Positions 53,398 to 62,716 of a stretch of DNA of 64,000 bases are shown piece by piece. Each line of letters opens with the position of its first letter. The stretch's first letter is position 1. Below the pieces are notes generated by a model that had not been told where the DNA came from, did not search any database, and worked only from the letters and a program-made list of their open reading frames with translations. Made by a program: the position numbers and the translations under genes. Location: the NCBI RefSeq assembly GCF_007751715.1, contig NZ_CP036292.1, forward strand, positions 3,286,001 through 3,350,000. Direction: 5' to 3'. This DNA is from Rosistilla oblonga (GTDB lineage Bacteria > Planctomycetota > Planctomycetia > Pirellulales > Pirellulaceae).

Positions 53398-53922
53398 ATG
53401 GGATCGATGAAAAACGAGAAGAGTGGGATGTGGGCCGAACTGCGCGATGGATGTGCCGCCGTTCGTGAGGTAGCGATCGTCGGCGCGATCGTGCTTTTGT
53501 TGGTAGCACCGACTTCGTTTCACAGCATCTTGGAGCGAGCGGGGATCTCGTCGGTCGCAGGCGTTGAGTTCGACCTCGATGCGATTGAAGAGGCAAATCA
53601 GCAGACATCGGATGCCGCTTCGGAAGTCGATTACGTCAAAGAGCAGTTGGCGATGCTGCAGCAACAGATCAGTGCGCAAGCGACGCGCAGCCAGTCGCCC
53701 GAAATGCTTGGGTTAGCGCGTAGCGTCAACGGACTCGAGAAACGACTCGATCAGGCCAAGAACTCTCTGGGACAAGCTGCCGTAGGAGTCCATAGCTCCG
53801 TCCCCGCCAGGCATCGAGCAGGCCTGACGCCGCCAGATGAACTGTTCAAAGCTGGCCCAAGCAGCCCCGAAGTGACGACGAGCCGGTTGCCTACAATCGT
53901 CGCGCCTACGGAATCGCGATAG
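53398..53922 (+). CDS. Membrane-anchored coiled-coil protein, hypothetical
   Basis: 174 residues from ATG 53398 (an ATG at 53407 has better spacing to the AGGAGAG upstream). An N-terminal transmembrane segment lies at about residues 25-42 (VAIVGAIVLLLVAPT), followed by a coiled coil at about 58-122 (EANQQTSDAASEVDYVKEQL, LARSVNGLEKRLDQAKNSL) and a disordered Pro/Ser-rich tail. It is probably periplasmic. No family or function is recognised; the position after the ECF/membrane-protein pair is suggestive but there are 371 bp between. Confidence 0.65.
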   Translation: MGSMKNEKSGMWAELRDGCAAVREVAIVGAIVLLLVAPTSFHSILERAGISSVAGVEFDLDAIEEANQQTSDAASEVDYVKEQLAMLQQQISAQATRSQSPEMLGLARSVNGLEKRLDQAKNSLGQAAVGVHSSVPARHRAGLTPPDELFKAGPSSPEVTTSRLPTIVAPTESR

Positions 53923-54137
53923 TCGTAGCCTTGCGGAGCTAAAGTCGCCCAGCCGATACGTGGTATTCGCATCGATTGCTCGTGCGTCGGACCCGCGATG
54001 CGGCATCGTGGTGTGATGCCGTGCGTGATCCAAAGAATGCGTTCGCCGGTCGAAACGCTTGGCGAATCGACCGGTACGGGCGTGGCTCGCTGGCGGTTGG
54101 GGATTGCGACCGCCGCGAGTGTCGAAACCGCTATCAG

Positions 54138-55133
54138 CTACTTAGCGACGATTTGGCCAGCTACCAGAGCGCTGCCGGTGAGGTCGCCGGGCAGATCGGT
54201 ATGGACGATCAATCGTTGGCTCTTCGAGCCCGCTTTATCACCCGCGGTGATCTTCAGTGGCAAGACGTGCATCTTCTTCGATTCTGCGTTGGCTTTGTAT
54301 TCGATGCTGAAGCCTTCGGCCTTGATATCGGTCAAGCGGAACGGTTTATCGCTGCGAACAACCAACCGTTGCTCCGACGATTCGCCTGGTTTCAGGTTGC
54401 CGATCGCCATGACTTGCGGGCTGACGATGACTGCGGGTCGGACTTCGTAGGTGACTTCCAAAGGAACACGTGGCATCGCGCGGTCGTTGGTGATCACGAC
54501 GATGTTCGTGTGTGCTTGGCCCGGTTCGGCGGCACCGTCGAACGCGACATTCAACTTGTAGGAAACGCGGCCTCCGTTGCGGGAAACCTCTTCGAACGCA
54601 GCGGCGACGTTGGGCGAAGGCGATTGGACTTCGACGATCTTCCAGTCGCTGCGGCCAGCGTAAGTAACACCGATCTCTTTGTGGACCGATTCACCCTGCA
54701 TCACCGATCCAAATTCGACTTGTCCGGGATTGAAGACGATGTCGCGGCGGATGTAACCATCGACTCGCAATTGGACTTCGGCATAATACGGCTTGTCGAT
54801 CACAACGGTCAGGGTCGCTCCCTTCTTGCCGTGGAACGAACCGGTGTTGAAGCGGGCCAGGATATGTCCTGTTTCGCCGGTCTTAAGCGTATGGTTTTCG
54901 ATGATCGGGGTGGTGCAACCACAGCTAGCCCGAACCGTGGAGACGTGGACGTCTTCCTTATATAGGTTCTTGAACGGGAACCGGAATTCGGTTTTGGCTG
55001 CGACCGCGACCGTTCCAAACTCATGCTTCTTGACGGGAAACATGTTGTCAGCCCATTCGACTGCGCCAGCTTGCGGGGCGACCAATGCGATCAGCATCAA
55101 CCCGCAAACGCCTCGTACCTTCAGAGTGTTCAT
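54138..55133 (-). CDS. Secreted DUF1573-domain protein
   Basis: 331 residues from ATG 55133 with a signal peptide (residues about 8-28, GVCGLMLIALVAPQAGA). The start at 55268 in the same frame adds no recognisable sequence. The DUF1573 region shows HEFGTVAVAAKTEFRFPF and the conserved cysteine pair SCGCTTP (about residues 68-74). The rest is a tandem of Ig-like beta sandwich units (ASH/DUF1573-like) that recur to the end. DUF1573 proteins are secreted and common in planctomycetes and Bacteroidetes; their role is unknown. It converges on the coiled-coil gene 215 bp away. Confidence 0.88.
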   Translation of the reverse strand: MNTLKVRGVCGLMLIALVAPQAGAVEWADNMFPVKKHEFGTVAVAAKTEFRFPFKNLYKEDVHVSTVRASCGCTTPIIENHTLKTGETGHILARFNTGSFHGKKGATLTVVIDKPYYAEVQLRVDGYIRRDIVFNPGQVEFGSVMQGESVHKEIGVTYAGRSDWKIVEVQSPSPNVAAAFEEVSRNGGRVSYKLNVAFDGAAEPGQAHTNIVVITNDRAMPRVPLEVTYEVRPAVIVSPQVMAIGNLKPGESSEQRLVVRSDKPFRLTDIKAEGFSIEYKANAESKKMHVLPLKITAGDKAGSKSQRLIVHTDLPGDLTGSALVAGQIVAK

Positions 55134-55603
55134 CGTCTCAAATCCCCATCCAAAATGTTTGTGATCAAAGCCCTCGGTTTCGAGCCAGCATTTGACTGCC
55201 CCGGTAAATACGGTTTCCGATCCCTTTCCGGACAGCAACGCCACGGAAACCGTGTCGCGCGATCGCATCCTTGCAACTCAAAAACCCGCCAGAATCAACG
55301 AAGTCTAGAACGCTTAGTTGGGTTCCGAGGCTATTGCTACTATTTTACGCAACTATTTTTTTCAAAAAGTGCGTGACGTTTTCGGGAATGAATGTTTTGT
55401 CCGCAGCGGGACAGGCAGGATGTAACGACTGGGAGGGATGGTTAGCCTTTCTGTCTGCATGATAGTACCATTCCAGGGGCAACTCAACCATCACTCACGA
55501 GATCCTGCGTTGCCCAACATGTGGTCGCTTGGGGGGGAATCCTAAGTCGATTGCAGGTCGAAGAGGTTGTCCGATCGCGCGAAGGCGCCCGGGAAGATTT
55601 CAC
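55134..55603. other. Intergenic region between DUF1573 gene and ilvC terminator
   Basis: About 470 bp with only weak short frames. It should contain the promoter of the DUF1573 gene. No repeat or RNA gene was recognised. Confidence 0.4.
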
Positions 55604-55635
55604 AAAAAAACCCAGATTTCTTGCGAAACCTGGGT
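55604..55635 (-). terminator. Intrinsic terminator downstream of ilvC
   Basis: On the minus strand ACCCAGGTTTC and GAAATCTGGGT form an 11-bp stem (one mismatch) with a four-base GCAA loop, followed by seven T. It lies about 30 bp after the ilvC stop. Confidence 0.9.
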
Positions 55636-55663
55636 GATCGTTTTGAGAGAGCGAAACAAGTGC

Positions 55664-56668
55664 CTAGACTTGCTTGTCGTCGATCCAGCTCATCAGCGAA
55701 CGCAGACGCTTGCCGACGTTTTCGATCTCGTGACCTTGCTCCAGACGACGGGTCGTCTTGAACATCGCAGCACCGCCGCGGTTCTCCAAGATCCAGTTGC
55801 GAGCGAAGGTGCCGTTTTGGATTTCGGTCAGAACTCGCTTCATCTCTGCCTTGGTTTCAGGCGTGATGATTCGCGGGCCGGTGACGTAGTCGCCGTATTC
55901 AGCGGTGTTCGAGATGCTGTAACGCATGTAGCTAAGTCCGCCCTGGTAGAACAGGTCGACGATCAGCTTGACTTCGTGCATGCACTCGAAGTAGGCCATC
56001 TCGGGTTGGTAGCCAGCTTCGACAAGCGTTTCGAAGCCCGCTTTGATCAGTTCGCTCAAACCGCCACAGAGAACCACTTGTTCGCCGAACAGGTCGGTCT
56101 CGGTCTCTTCTTGGAAGGTCGTCTCGATAACGCCACCACGGGTGCCGCCGATGCCCTTGGCATAAGCCAGACCGATCTGCTTGGTCTCTTCGCTGGCTCC
56201 TTCGCCCAAAGCGATCAAGCTGGGGACGCCGCCACCCTTTTCGTATTCGCTACGGACCAAGTGCCCGGGGCCCTTGGGGGCGACCAACAGGGTGTCGACA
56301 CCGGTTGGCGGTTCGATTTGGCCGAAGTGGATGTTGAAACCGTGCGAGCACATCAGGACGTTGCCTGGCTGCAGGTTGTCGCGGATCTGAGCCTTGTAGA
56401 TGTCGCCCTGAACTTCGTCGGGGAGCAACAGGTTGACGACGTCGGCCTTGGCGGTCGCTTCGTCAGCGGACATCGGTTCGAAGCCGTGGCTCTTGGCCAA
56501 ATCGTAGTTTGGTCCGCCGGGGCGTTGGCCGATGATCACATCGCAGCCGCTGTCGCGAAGGTTCTGCGCTTGGGCGTGGCCCTGCGAACCGTAACCAATA
56601 ATCGCGATCGTCTTGCCTTTCAGGTGGGACAGATCGGCGTCGTTGTCGTAATAAATCGTGGCCGCCAT
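55664..56668 (-). CDS. ilvC: Ketol-acid reductoisomerase
   Basis: 334 residues, the class I length, from ATG 56668 ([20 protein letters not shown]). NADPH-binding [13 protein letters not shown] lies at residues 24-36, and the Mg-binding and catalytic residues are in [29 protein letters not shown] (about 190-200) and the C-terminal [16 protein letters not shown]. It converts acetolactate or acetohydroxybutyrate to the dihydroxy acid in valine, leucine and isoleucine synthesis. It lies 133 bp downstream of ilvN, probably co-transcribed with it. Confidence 0.97.
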   Translation of the reverse strand: MAATIYYDNDADLSHLKGKTIAIIGYGSQGHAQAQNLRDSGCDVIIGQRPGGPNYDLAKSHGFEPMSADEATAKADVVNLLLPDEVQGDIYKAQIRDNLQPGNVLMCSHGFNIHFGQIEPPTGVDTLLVAPKGPGHLVRSEYEKGGGVPSLIALGEGASEETKQIGLAYAKGIGGTRGGVIETTFQEETETDLFGEQVVLCGGLSELIKAGFETLVEAGYQPEMAYFECMHEVKLIVDLFYQGGLSYMRYSISNTAEYGDYVTGPRIITPETKAEMKRVLTEIQNGTFARNWILENRGGAAMFKTTRRLEQGHEIENVGKRLRSLMSWIDDKQV

Positions 56669-56801
56669 GTGGAGTGTTCCTTGTGCTATCGTGGCGTAAG
56701 TCGGTTTGAACAATTGGACGATTTTCGGCTTGTATTCGACGGGGCGTTCCAGCGTCAGCAGACGCTTTGGCTCCATCGATGCCGGCGCGTTGAGAACGCG
56801 T

Positions 56802-57305
56802 TTATTCGACTGGCTCTTCGCTCACCGCACCGCTGCGGACCATGGCGATTCGCCCGGTTCGAACCAGTTCGATGATTCCGTAGGTTCGCATCCGTTCGAT
56901 GAACGCTTCGACCTTGCTTTCGCGTCCGCTCATCTCGATCGTGATTTCGTCGGGACCGACGTCAACAATCCGGCCGCGGAAGATGTCGACAAGTTCGCGA
57001 ACTTCCGATCGCGAAGGGCCAGGAGCCGCTTGCACCTTGCACAGCATCAAATCGCGTTCGACGAAATCGGTCGCACTGATATCCATCACGCGGACGACGG
57101 TCACAATCTTTTCCAGCTGCTTGCGGACCTGCGCCAGCGTCTTCTCGTCTCCCACCACGACAAAGGTCATGTGAGACAAGTGGGGATCGTCGGTTTCCCC
57201 GACTGCCAATGAGTCGATGTTGTATCCGCGCGAGGCCAACATCCCCGAGATGTGCGCGAGCACACCGGGAACATTCTGAACGAGGGCCGATAGAACGTGT
57301 CGCAT
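56802..57305 (-). CDS. ilvN: Acetolactate synthase small (regulatory) subunit
   Basis: 167 residues from ATG 57305 ([21 protein letters not shown]), the standard start of the family. The N-terminal ACT domain (residues about 3-75) with [19 protein letters not shown] binds valine for feedback control; the C-terminal domain follows ([23 protein letters not shown]-like segment). The large subunit gene (ilvB) is not in the window. It regulates the first common step of branched-chain amino-acid synthesis. The next gene downstream is ilvC. A hairpin CCAGGCTGAAGCCTGG lies at 57332-57347, in the leader of the transcript. Confidence 0.95.
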   Translation of the reverse strand: MRHVLSALVQNVPGVLAHISGMLASRGYNIDSLAVGETDDPHLSHMTFVVVGDEKTLAQVRKQLEKIVTVVRVMDISATDFVERDLMLCKVQAAPGPSRSEVRELVDIFRGRIVDVGPDEITIEMSGRESKVEAFIERMRTYGIIELVRTGRIAMVRSGAVSEEPVE

Positions 57306-57331
57306 GTTGTGTTTTTGGACCGTGGTTGAAT

Positions 57332-57347
57332 CCAGGCTGAAGCCTGG
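57332..57347 (-). promoter_or_regulatory. Small hairpin in the ilvN leader
   Basis: CCAGGC-TGAA-GCCTGG, a 6-bp stem with a tetraloop, 27 bp before the ilvN start. There is no T-run. It could influence translation or be part of a longer regulatory RNA; a chance hairpin is also possible. Confidence 0.35.
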
Positions 57348-57740
57348 CCGTGCGAGAAAAGACCGCATCATAGTTGTGGGTTTTCCTGGGGACAAGGGTT
57401 GGTAATCCGCCAAACGTGAATGAAAGTGTTTGTCGTTGCTGTGCGCTGCCGGAAATTGCGGCTTTCGCGGTAAATCGACTTGGGCAAACCGTTCGCCGAG
57501 GGCGAACTTTGAACGCTTGACTGAGACCCTTGCGGGCGGTTGAGGTTCATGGGATCGTGAGAGCTGCCCCATCGATTTTGAAGCCCGATCTGGCGTTCAA
57601 GGCGAAATAACGCCACATTAGTCGTTTGCCAACTATCGTTTTGGCACGCTAGAAAAGAGTCCGGTCGATCGTCGTCGACCCCCGCCGCGCCGGCCCAGTT
57701 GCCGCCGCGTCGTCCGGCAAATGCCTCGAAAGCTTTCCCC

Positions 57741-58550
57741 ATGACCTTCCGAATCGATTTGCCAGCCTACCGCGGTCCGTTGGATCTGCTGTTGTATCTG
57801 GTCCGCCGCAGCGAGTTGGACATCACGACGATGTCGCTGGCAAATGTGGTCGACCAATACCTGGAATATTTGGAAGTTTTGCAGGATCTCGACGTCAACG
57901 GCGTCGGCGATTTCATCGATCTCGCCTCGACCCTGGTCGAATTCAAGAGCAAGGCGGTCCTTCCGCAGGCCGACGACGAACAGGAAGAAGAGGTCCTCGA
58001 AGACCCTCAGGAAGAGCTTGTCGAGCGGTTGTTGGAGTACAAGCGATTCCGCGACGCGTCGAGCATCTTGGACGAGATGGGAGAGCAGTGGCAGCAGCGG
58101 TATCCGCGGATCGCCGACGATCTTCCCCCCCGACAGATCGATCCCGGCGACCAACCGATCGCCGATCTGGAACTGTGGGATCTGGTCAGTGCTTTTGGCC
58201 GGATCATGCGCGAATCCTCGGGGCCCCCGCCAACACAAGTCGTCTACGACGACACGCCGATCCACGTCTACATGCAACGCATCCACGAACAATTGCTGAA
58301 GGTCGACGAGGTTCGCTTCTCCGACTTGTTCGACCTGGGGGCTCATAAGTCGGCGATGATTGGTATCTTTCTAGCGATCCTAGAGTTGGCAAGGCATTAC
58401 GGTGTGTCGACCCGGCAGGAAGCCGGCGGCATTGATATCGTAGTCACCCGAGGTGAACGGTTCGAGACGGAGCTGAATGTAAGCGAGGTCGACAACTACG
58501 ACGCCAGCGCCGTCGATGAAACGAACTTGCCCATTAAAAAGTCGTCTTGA
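57741..58550 (+). CDS. scpA: Segregation and condensation protein A
   Basis: 269 residues from ATG 57741; the upstream 42 bases in this frame add only Pro- and Arg-rich sequence. The N-terminal [20 protein letters not shown] (residues 3-22) and [19 protein letters not shown] are the family signature, and the C-terminal winged-helix region ([28 protein letters not shown]) is present. ScpA is the kleisin subunit of the SMC condensin complex that organises the chromosome. scpB is not adjacent here. The next two genes overlap or are very close, suggesting an operon. Confidence 0.94.
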   Translation: MTFRIDLPAYRGPLDLLLYLVRRSELDITTMSLANVVDQYLEYLEVLQDLDVNGVGDFIDLASTLVEFKSKAVLPQADDEQEEEVLEDPQEELVERLLEYKRFRDASSILDEMGEQWQQRYPRIADDLPPRQIDPGDQPIADLELWDLVSAFGRIMRESSGPPPTQVVYDDTPIHVYMQRIHEQLLKVDEVRFSDLFDLGAHKSAMIGIFLAILELARHYGVSTRQEAGGIDIVVTRGERFETELNVSEVDNYDASAVDETNLPIKKSS

Positions 58551-58558
58551 GAGAGTTG

Positions 58559-59398
58559 ATGTTCGAAAATATTCCGTTGCGGAAGTGTCAGCACGCCGGA
58601 CTAACCATCGAAGGCTATTCGCGCGCCGCCGTGCAAACGTGTTGGCGCATCCCCGAACTGAAGTGTGGTTTTGATCTCGGCGTGCAGCCCTGGGACTTCA
58701 TGGGAACGCCGACTTGGTTTGTCAGCCATACCCACCTGGATCACATCGCCGCGCTTGCTGTCTACGTCTCCCGCCGGCGGATGATGAAGATGGATCCGCC
58801 GGTGATCTATCTGCCAGCCAATTCGATCGATCACTGCCTGGCGATGCTTCGCAGCTTTACCCGCTTGGACAAAGGGGCGATGCCGTGCGAACTGCTACCG
58901 GCCGAGCCGGGGGACGAAATCGAACTCTCTCGCGAACTTGTCGTCAACGTCTTCCCGACCCGCCACACGATCACCTCGGTCGGTTATATGGTCAGCGAGC
59001 GGAGGAAGAAGTTAAAAGAAGAGTTTCAGGGACTGCAGGGGACCGAGATTCGCGATCTCCGCATGAAAGGCGTCGAGGTCTCGCACGAGACGCGGATGCC
59101 GATCCTCGCCTACACCGGCGACACCCAGCCGCGCGGACTCGATGACAATCCGGAGGTCTTCGATTGCAAGATCTTAATCGCGGAGATGACGTTCATCGCC
59201 CCGGACCACCGTAAAGAAAAGATCCATAAGCACGGCCACATGCATCTGGACGACTGGGTTGCGCGGAAGGATCGCTTTAATAATGAACTGATCATCGCGT
59301 CGCATTTCAGCACGCGTTACAGCGACCAACAGATTCGCCGGATGGTCGAAAAGAAACTTCCCGGGCTGTTGGGCGGCCGGTTGAACCTGTGGTTATAA
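58559..59398 (+). CDS. Metallo-beta-lactamase-fold hydrolase (RNase Z-like)
   Basis: 279 residues from ATG 58559; a TTG at 58547 is possible too. The metal-binding motif [15 protein letters not shown] is at about residues 57-71. Further histidines and acidic residues are TRHTITSVG (around 137), AYTGDTQP (around 184) and the late HMHLDDW and ASHFSTRY motifs. The order resembles RNase Z, but the family-specific flexible arm is short, and a different MBL hydrolase is possible. In a cytoplasmic enzyme like this, tRNA 3'-processing or nucleotide phosphodiesterase activity is likely. Confidence 0.8.
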   Translation: MFENIPLRKCQHAGLTIEGYSRAAVQTCWRIPELKCGFDLGVQPWDFMGTPTWFVSHTHLDHIAALAVYVSRRRMMKMDPPVIYLPANSIDHCLAMLRSFTRLDKGAMPCELLPAEPGDEIELSRELVVNVFPTRHTITSVGYMVSERRKKLKEEFQGLQGTEIRDLRMKGVEVSHETRMPILAYTGDTQPRGLDDNPEVFDCKILIAEMTFIAPDHRKEKIHKHGHMHLDDWVARKDRFNNELIIASHFSTRYSDQQIRRMVEKKLPGLLGGRLNLWL

Positions 59399-60558
59399 GA
59401 AACCAAACCGATCTGGAATTGGAGGCTCCGGCGCGATTGGACACGCCGCGAGCGGCGTACGTCCATGTTCCGTTCTGCCAGCACCGTTGTGGGTACTGCA
59501 ATTTCAGCGTTCTTGCGGGGCGGGACGATCTTGTCGACGCCTACCTCGACGCGTTAGAGGCTGAACTGACGCGATTGGTCGAACCTCGCACCGTCGACAC
59601 GCTGTTCGTCGGCGGCGGCACTCCGACCCACTTCGACGCCCCTGCCCTTACCCGTTTCCTGCGTCTTGTTGGCCATTGGTTTCCCCTTTCCGGTGGCGCT
59701 ACCGAGTTCAGTGTCGAAGCGAATCCGAACGATATCACGCAGTCGAAGCTGGATCTTCTGAAGCAATTTGGAGTCGATCGGATCAGTTTGGGAGTGCAGT
59801 CGTTCGACGCCGCCAAGCTGAAAATACTCGAGCGGACGCATTCACCCGGCGAAGCGAGGCGGGCGATTCAGTTGGCGGCAGAGACGATCGGGAACGTTTC
59901 GATCGACCTGATCTTCGCGACACCCGGCGAAACGCCCGACGCGTGGCGAGGCGATCTTCGCGATGCGGTCGCGATGCCGCTGAGTCATCTGTCGACGTAC
60001 GGTTTGACGTTTGAAAAGGGGACGCAGTTCTGGAACCGGCTGCAGAAAGCGACGATCGCCACGGTGATCGAAGAGGACCAGTTGCAGATGTTCCGCGATG
60101 CGATCGCGATTCCCAAGGCCGCCGGTTTTGAACACTACGAAGTCTCCAACCACGCGATGCCGGGGCGGCGCTGCCAGCACAACATGGCGTATTGGCGGGG
60201 CGTTGGATGGTACGCTGCCGGTCCTGGAGCGGCGGCGTTTGTCGACGGTCGCCGCGAGGTCAACCATCGCAGCACGACAACCTATATCAAGCGGTTGTTG
60301 CGCGGCGAATCGCCGATCGCTGAGTCGGAGACGTTGACGCAGGAGCAATTGATTCGCGAGCGGGTAGCGTTTGGGCTGCGGATGTTGGCCGGAGTCGAAC
60401 TGACCGAAGTGGGCCCGCTGCAAGTGATCGACCAGTTGCTAGGGAAGCAGTTTCAGATGCTGACCGAGATCGGGATGTTGACGCGAACCGACAATCGAAT
60501 CGCTCTGACAGCCCAGGGGCTGTTCGTGAGCGATTCAGTGCTGTCGGAGATTCTCTAG
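59389..60558 (+). CDS. hemW: HemW-like radical SAM protein
   Basis: 389 residues from a GTG at 59389, overlapping the end of the previous gene by ten bases. The radical SAM motif C30-x3-C34-x2-C37 is [17 protein letters not shown]-binding [17 protein letters not shown] and the sequence [21 protein letters not shown] are typical of HemW. The C-terminal HemN_C-like part includes [14 protein letters not shown]. HemW is proposed to chaperone haem to cytochromes; it lacks coproporphyrinogen oxidase activity in many bacteria. The oxygen-independent oxidase HemN is the alternative, but the length (389) and motif spacing favour HemW. Confidence 0.9.
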   Translation: MVIRNQTDLELEAPARLDTPRAAYVHVPFCQHRCGYCNFSVLAGRDDLVDAYLDALEAELTRLVEPRTVDTLFVGGGTPTHFDAPALTRFLRLVGHWFPLSGGATEFSVEANPNDITQSKLDLLKQFGVDRISLGVQSFDAAKLKILERTHSPGEARRAIQLAAETIGNVSIDLIFATPGETPDAWRGDLRDAVAMPLSHLSTYGLTFEKGTQFWNRLQKATIATVIEEDQLQMFRDAIAIPKAAGFEHYEVSNHAMPGRRCQHNMAYWRGVGWYAAGPGAAAFVDGRREVNHRSTTTYIKRLLRGESPIAESETLTQEQLIRERVAFGLRMLAGVELTEVGPLQVIDQLLGKQFQMLTEIGMLTRTDNRIALTAQGLFVSDSVLSEIL

Positions 60559-60580
60559 CCGCAACGGTCGCCGCGGCGAG

Positions 60581-61891
60581 TTATTCCGCCGCCACATCAT
60601 CCATGCTGGCCAGGTAACCCTTCATCCATTCCAGGATCTCTTCGTTGGAGATCGTCGCTTCGATGACTTCCATCGGTGCGGCGGAGACCGAGTGCAAGCA
60701 GCCTGCCAGCGAATCGATGATCTCATCCTCGGTGCGTCGCAGCGCGGTGACCAGGCGTCGGCAGATACTAGGCCCAGCCGGCGCCGCTTGCTCACCATAT
60801 TCGGCGAGAGCTGCGGAGAGTGGGATCGCGGCGGACCATCGATTTTCGAGAAGATCGCCGACGTGTTCGAAGACGATTTCGTTAGGGTCGATCGCCATCA
60901 GCGCGATCCCTGCCGATGCGGCGATCATATCGACGCGGTGGGTCAGCAGATGTTCCAGGGCGGGAGCGGCACTCTGGGCGGCCGGCCCAATCGTGCGAAG
61001 CGCCTCGGCCGCGACCAGGACGACCTGTTCATCGCGCGATCGCAACATCTGGATCAACGCGGGAACAAAGGCTTCCCGCGACTCGTCGGTCCGATTGGCA
61101 ACCTGTTCGGCCGCCAGGAACTGATACGATTCATTGGACGACACCATCTGTTCGGCCAGCTGCTGCATCGAGCTTTGCGGACCGGGAATCGTCGTCGCGT
61201 CGATGATCATCGTGCAGGCAGCGGGCATCGACTTCATCGCTTGTTTGAAAGTCACCTGCGCATCGGCTCGCAGCAGTTTTCCCCAAGCGGGATCGGTTTC
61301 GTTCCGCAGTCGGGCCAAACAGGCTGCGGCGTAACCGAGGTCGGCCGAGGTCAGGTAACCTAAAGTGCGGAGCGATTTGATGGTGGGAGCTGGCGTGCTG
61401 CAACACGATTCTTTGACGCTGCTGTTGCAGACGGCGACGACAAATCCGCCGCAAAGCGTTGCCAGTTCGGTGAGCCATTGTCCCTGATCGGGCATCTCGC
61501 GGCTGTCGAACTGTCGCAGGCGGTAGTGCGAGACTTCGTGAGCCAGCGTGGTGACCAACCGCGGCCCGTCGCTCAGTGCTGCTTGAGGGACTCGGACTTT
61601 CGGCGCGTCGCCAATTTGGTGAACCGCCGCGTCGGGACCGCCATCAGCGACCTCGATCGGCAAGCCGGAGACATCGACTTGCAACTGTTTGGCGATCCGC
61701 TGAGCTACCGTTGGCAGATCTTCGGCGGTCAGCGAGTCGGCGGGCAAAAAGACCGCCGGGTCGGTGACGATGGCCGTCTGTTGCACTACGGGGAGCGTCA
61801 ACCGATCGACAAGATACCGCATCCGCAGTTCGATCTGCCCGCGTCGCGACGCCGTCAACGGTGGCTTTGCTTTGCCAAATCCAAATAACAT
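60581..61891 (-). CDS. HEAT-repeat protein with an N-terminal HExxH metalloprotease-like motif
   Basis: 436 residues from ATG 61891 (MLFGFGKAKPPLTASRR). The N-terminal third contains LAHEVSHYRL (about residues 117-126), an HExxH motif, with alternating helices as in gluzincin-type peptidases. The C-terminal half (about 230-430) is helical repeats of HEAT type (for example REAFVPALIQMLRSRDEQVVLVAAEALRT). No signal peptide. It may be a protease or a protein-binding scaffold; the motif alone does not prove activity. It converges on hemW and lies 69 bp from the FKBP gene. Confidence 0.8.
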   Translation of the reverse strand: MLFGFGKAKPPLTASRRGQIELRMRYLVDRLTLPVVQQTAIVTDPAVFLPADSLTAEDLPTVAQRIAKQLQVDVSGLPIEVADGGPDAAVHQIGDAPKVRVPQAALSDGPRLVTTLAHEVSHYRLRQFDSREMPDQGQWLTELATLCGGFVVAVCNSSVKESCCSTPAPTIKSLRTLGYLTSADLGYAAACLARLRNETDPAWGKLLRADAQVTFKQAMKSMPAACTMIIDATTIPGPQSSMQQLAEQMVSSNESYQFLAAEQVANRTDESREAFVPALIQMLRSRDEQVVLVAAEALRTIGPAAQSAAPALEHLLTHRVDMIAASAGIALMAIDPNEIVFEHVGDLLENRWSAAIPLSAALAEYGEQAAPAGPSICRRLVTALRRTEDEIIDSLAGCLHSVSAAPMEVIEATISNEEILEWMKGYLASMDDVAAE

Positions 61892-61960
61892 CCTCAGCCA
61901 CCTCTGGAAAACTACGTGATCCTTGCAGACGCCGCGTTGGCGCAACCTCGCGGAAGCGAA

Positions 61961-62446
61961 CTAGTCGTGGTCGTGACCACCGTCACCGTGAGCATGTCCA
62001 TGCTCGAGCTCTTCAGCTGTCGCGTCGCGGACTTCGCGGATCGTGACGTCGAAGGTCAACGTTTCACCCGCCAGCGGATGATTCCCGTCGACTTTGATCA
62101 ATTCATCGCCGACCTCGGTGATCGAAAAGATCATCGGCCCGTCGGGCGTGTCGGCTTCGAACTGCATGCCGACTTCAAACTCGTCGACCTCTTCGAACTC
62201 ATCGCGTGGGACTTCCTGCAACAGTTCGTCGGAACGCAAACCGTATCCGTCTTCTGGCGGAATGGTGATGTTCAGAGTGTCGCCAACCTTAAGTCCTTCG
62301 AGCGCCCGCTCGAGGCCTTCGATAATTCCGCCCTGCCCGTGTAGATACAGCAAGGGCTCGTGTCCCTCGGACGAATCGATCAGCTCGCCAGCGTCGTCGG
62401 TCAGTTTGTAATCGAACGCGACAACTTTGTCCGCTGTAATTTGCAT
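61961..62446 (-). CDS. slyD: SlyD-like FKBP-type peptidyl-prolyl isomerase
   Basis: 161 residues from ATG 62446. The SlyD family shape is clear: a short FKBP domain (EGHEPLLYLHGQGGIIEGLERALEGLKVGD at about 26-55), an inserted flap (about residues 70-120: EVPRDEFEEVDEFEVGMQF) and a His/Asp-rich metal-binding tail (HGHAHGDGGHDHD at about 149-161). It is a cytoplasmic chaperone and prolyl isomerase that binds nickel in E. coli. No hydrogenase or urease gene is nearby, so general chaperone or metal storage is likely. Confidence 0.92.
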   Translation of the reverse strand: MQITADKVVAFDYKLTDDAGELIDSSEGHEPLLYLHGQGGIIEGLERALEGLKVGDTLNITIPPEDGYGLRSDELLQEVPRDEFEEVDEFEVGMQFEADTPDGPMIFSITEVGDELIKVDGNHPLAGETLTFDVTIREVRDATAEELEHGHAHGDGGHDHD

Positions 62447-62652
62447 CGGTTTGCTTTCTTAGAATGAAGTCGATATTGGGACGGGCGTGATTTGCGTCCC
62501 ACGCCCGACAGGATACCACGAAATGCGATTTCGCATCGTGCGGGCGAGCCACTTTTTGCGACTTTGCCAACGAATCTTGCAACGGCAATATGCCCGAAAC
62601 GCGTTGGCCGACGTCCGCCACAGTGCCGGATCGCACGGTTCGGATGAGAACA

Positions 62653-62689
62653 AAAAAACGGCCGACCCGAAGCCGGGCCGGCCGTTGCA
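62653..62689 (-). terminator. Intrinsic terminator downstream of the pyruvate phosphate dikinase gene
   Basis: On the minus strand ACGGCCGGCCC and GGGTCGGCCGT form an 11-bp stem (one G-T) closed by GGCTTC, followed by seven T at 62653-62659. It lies about 30 bp after the ppdK stop. Confidence 0.9.
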
Positions 62690-62716
62690 TTATCGATCGT
62701 TAAAAGCTCTCAGCGA

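Noticed and set aside
55529-56875. 448-codon plus-strand frame antisense to ilvC
   Set aside because: Its content is a shadow of ilvC, which is unambiguous on the minus strand and followed by a terminator.
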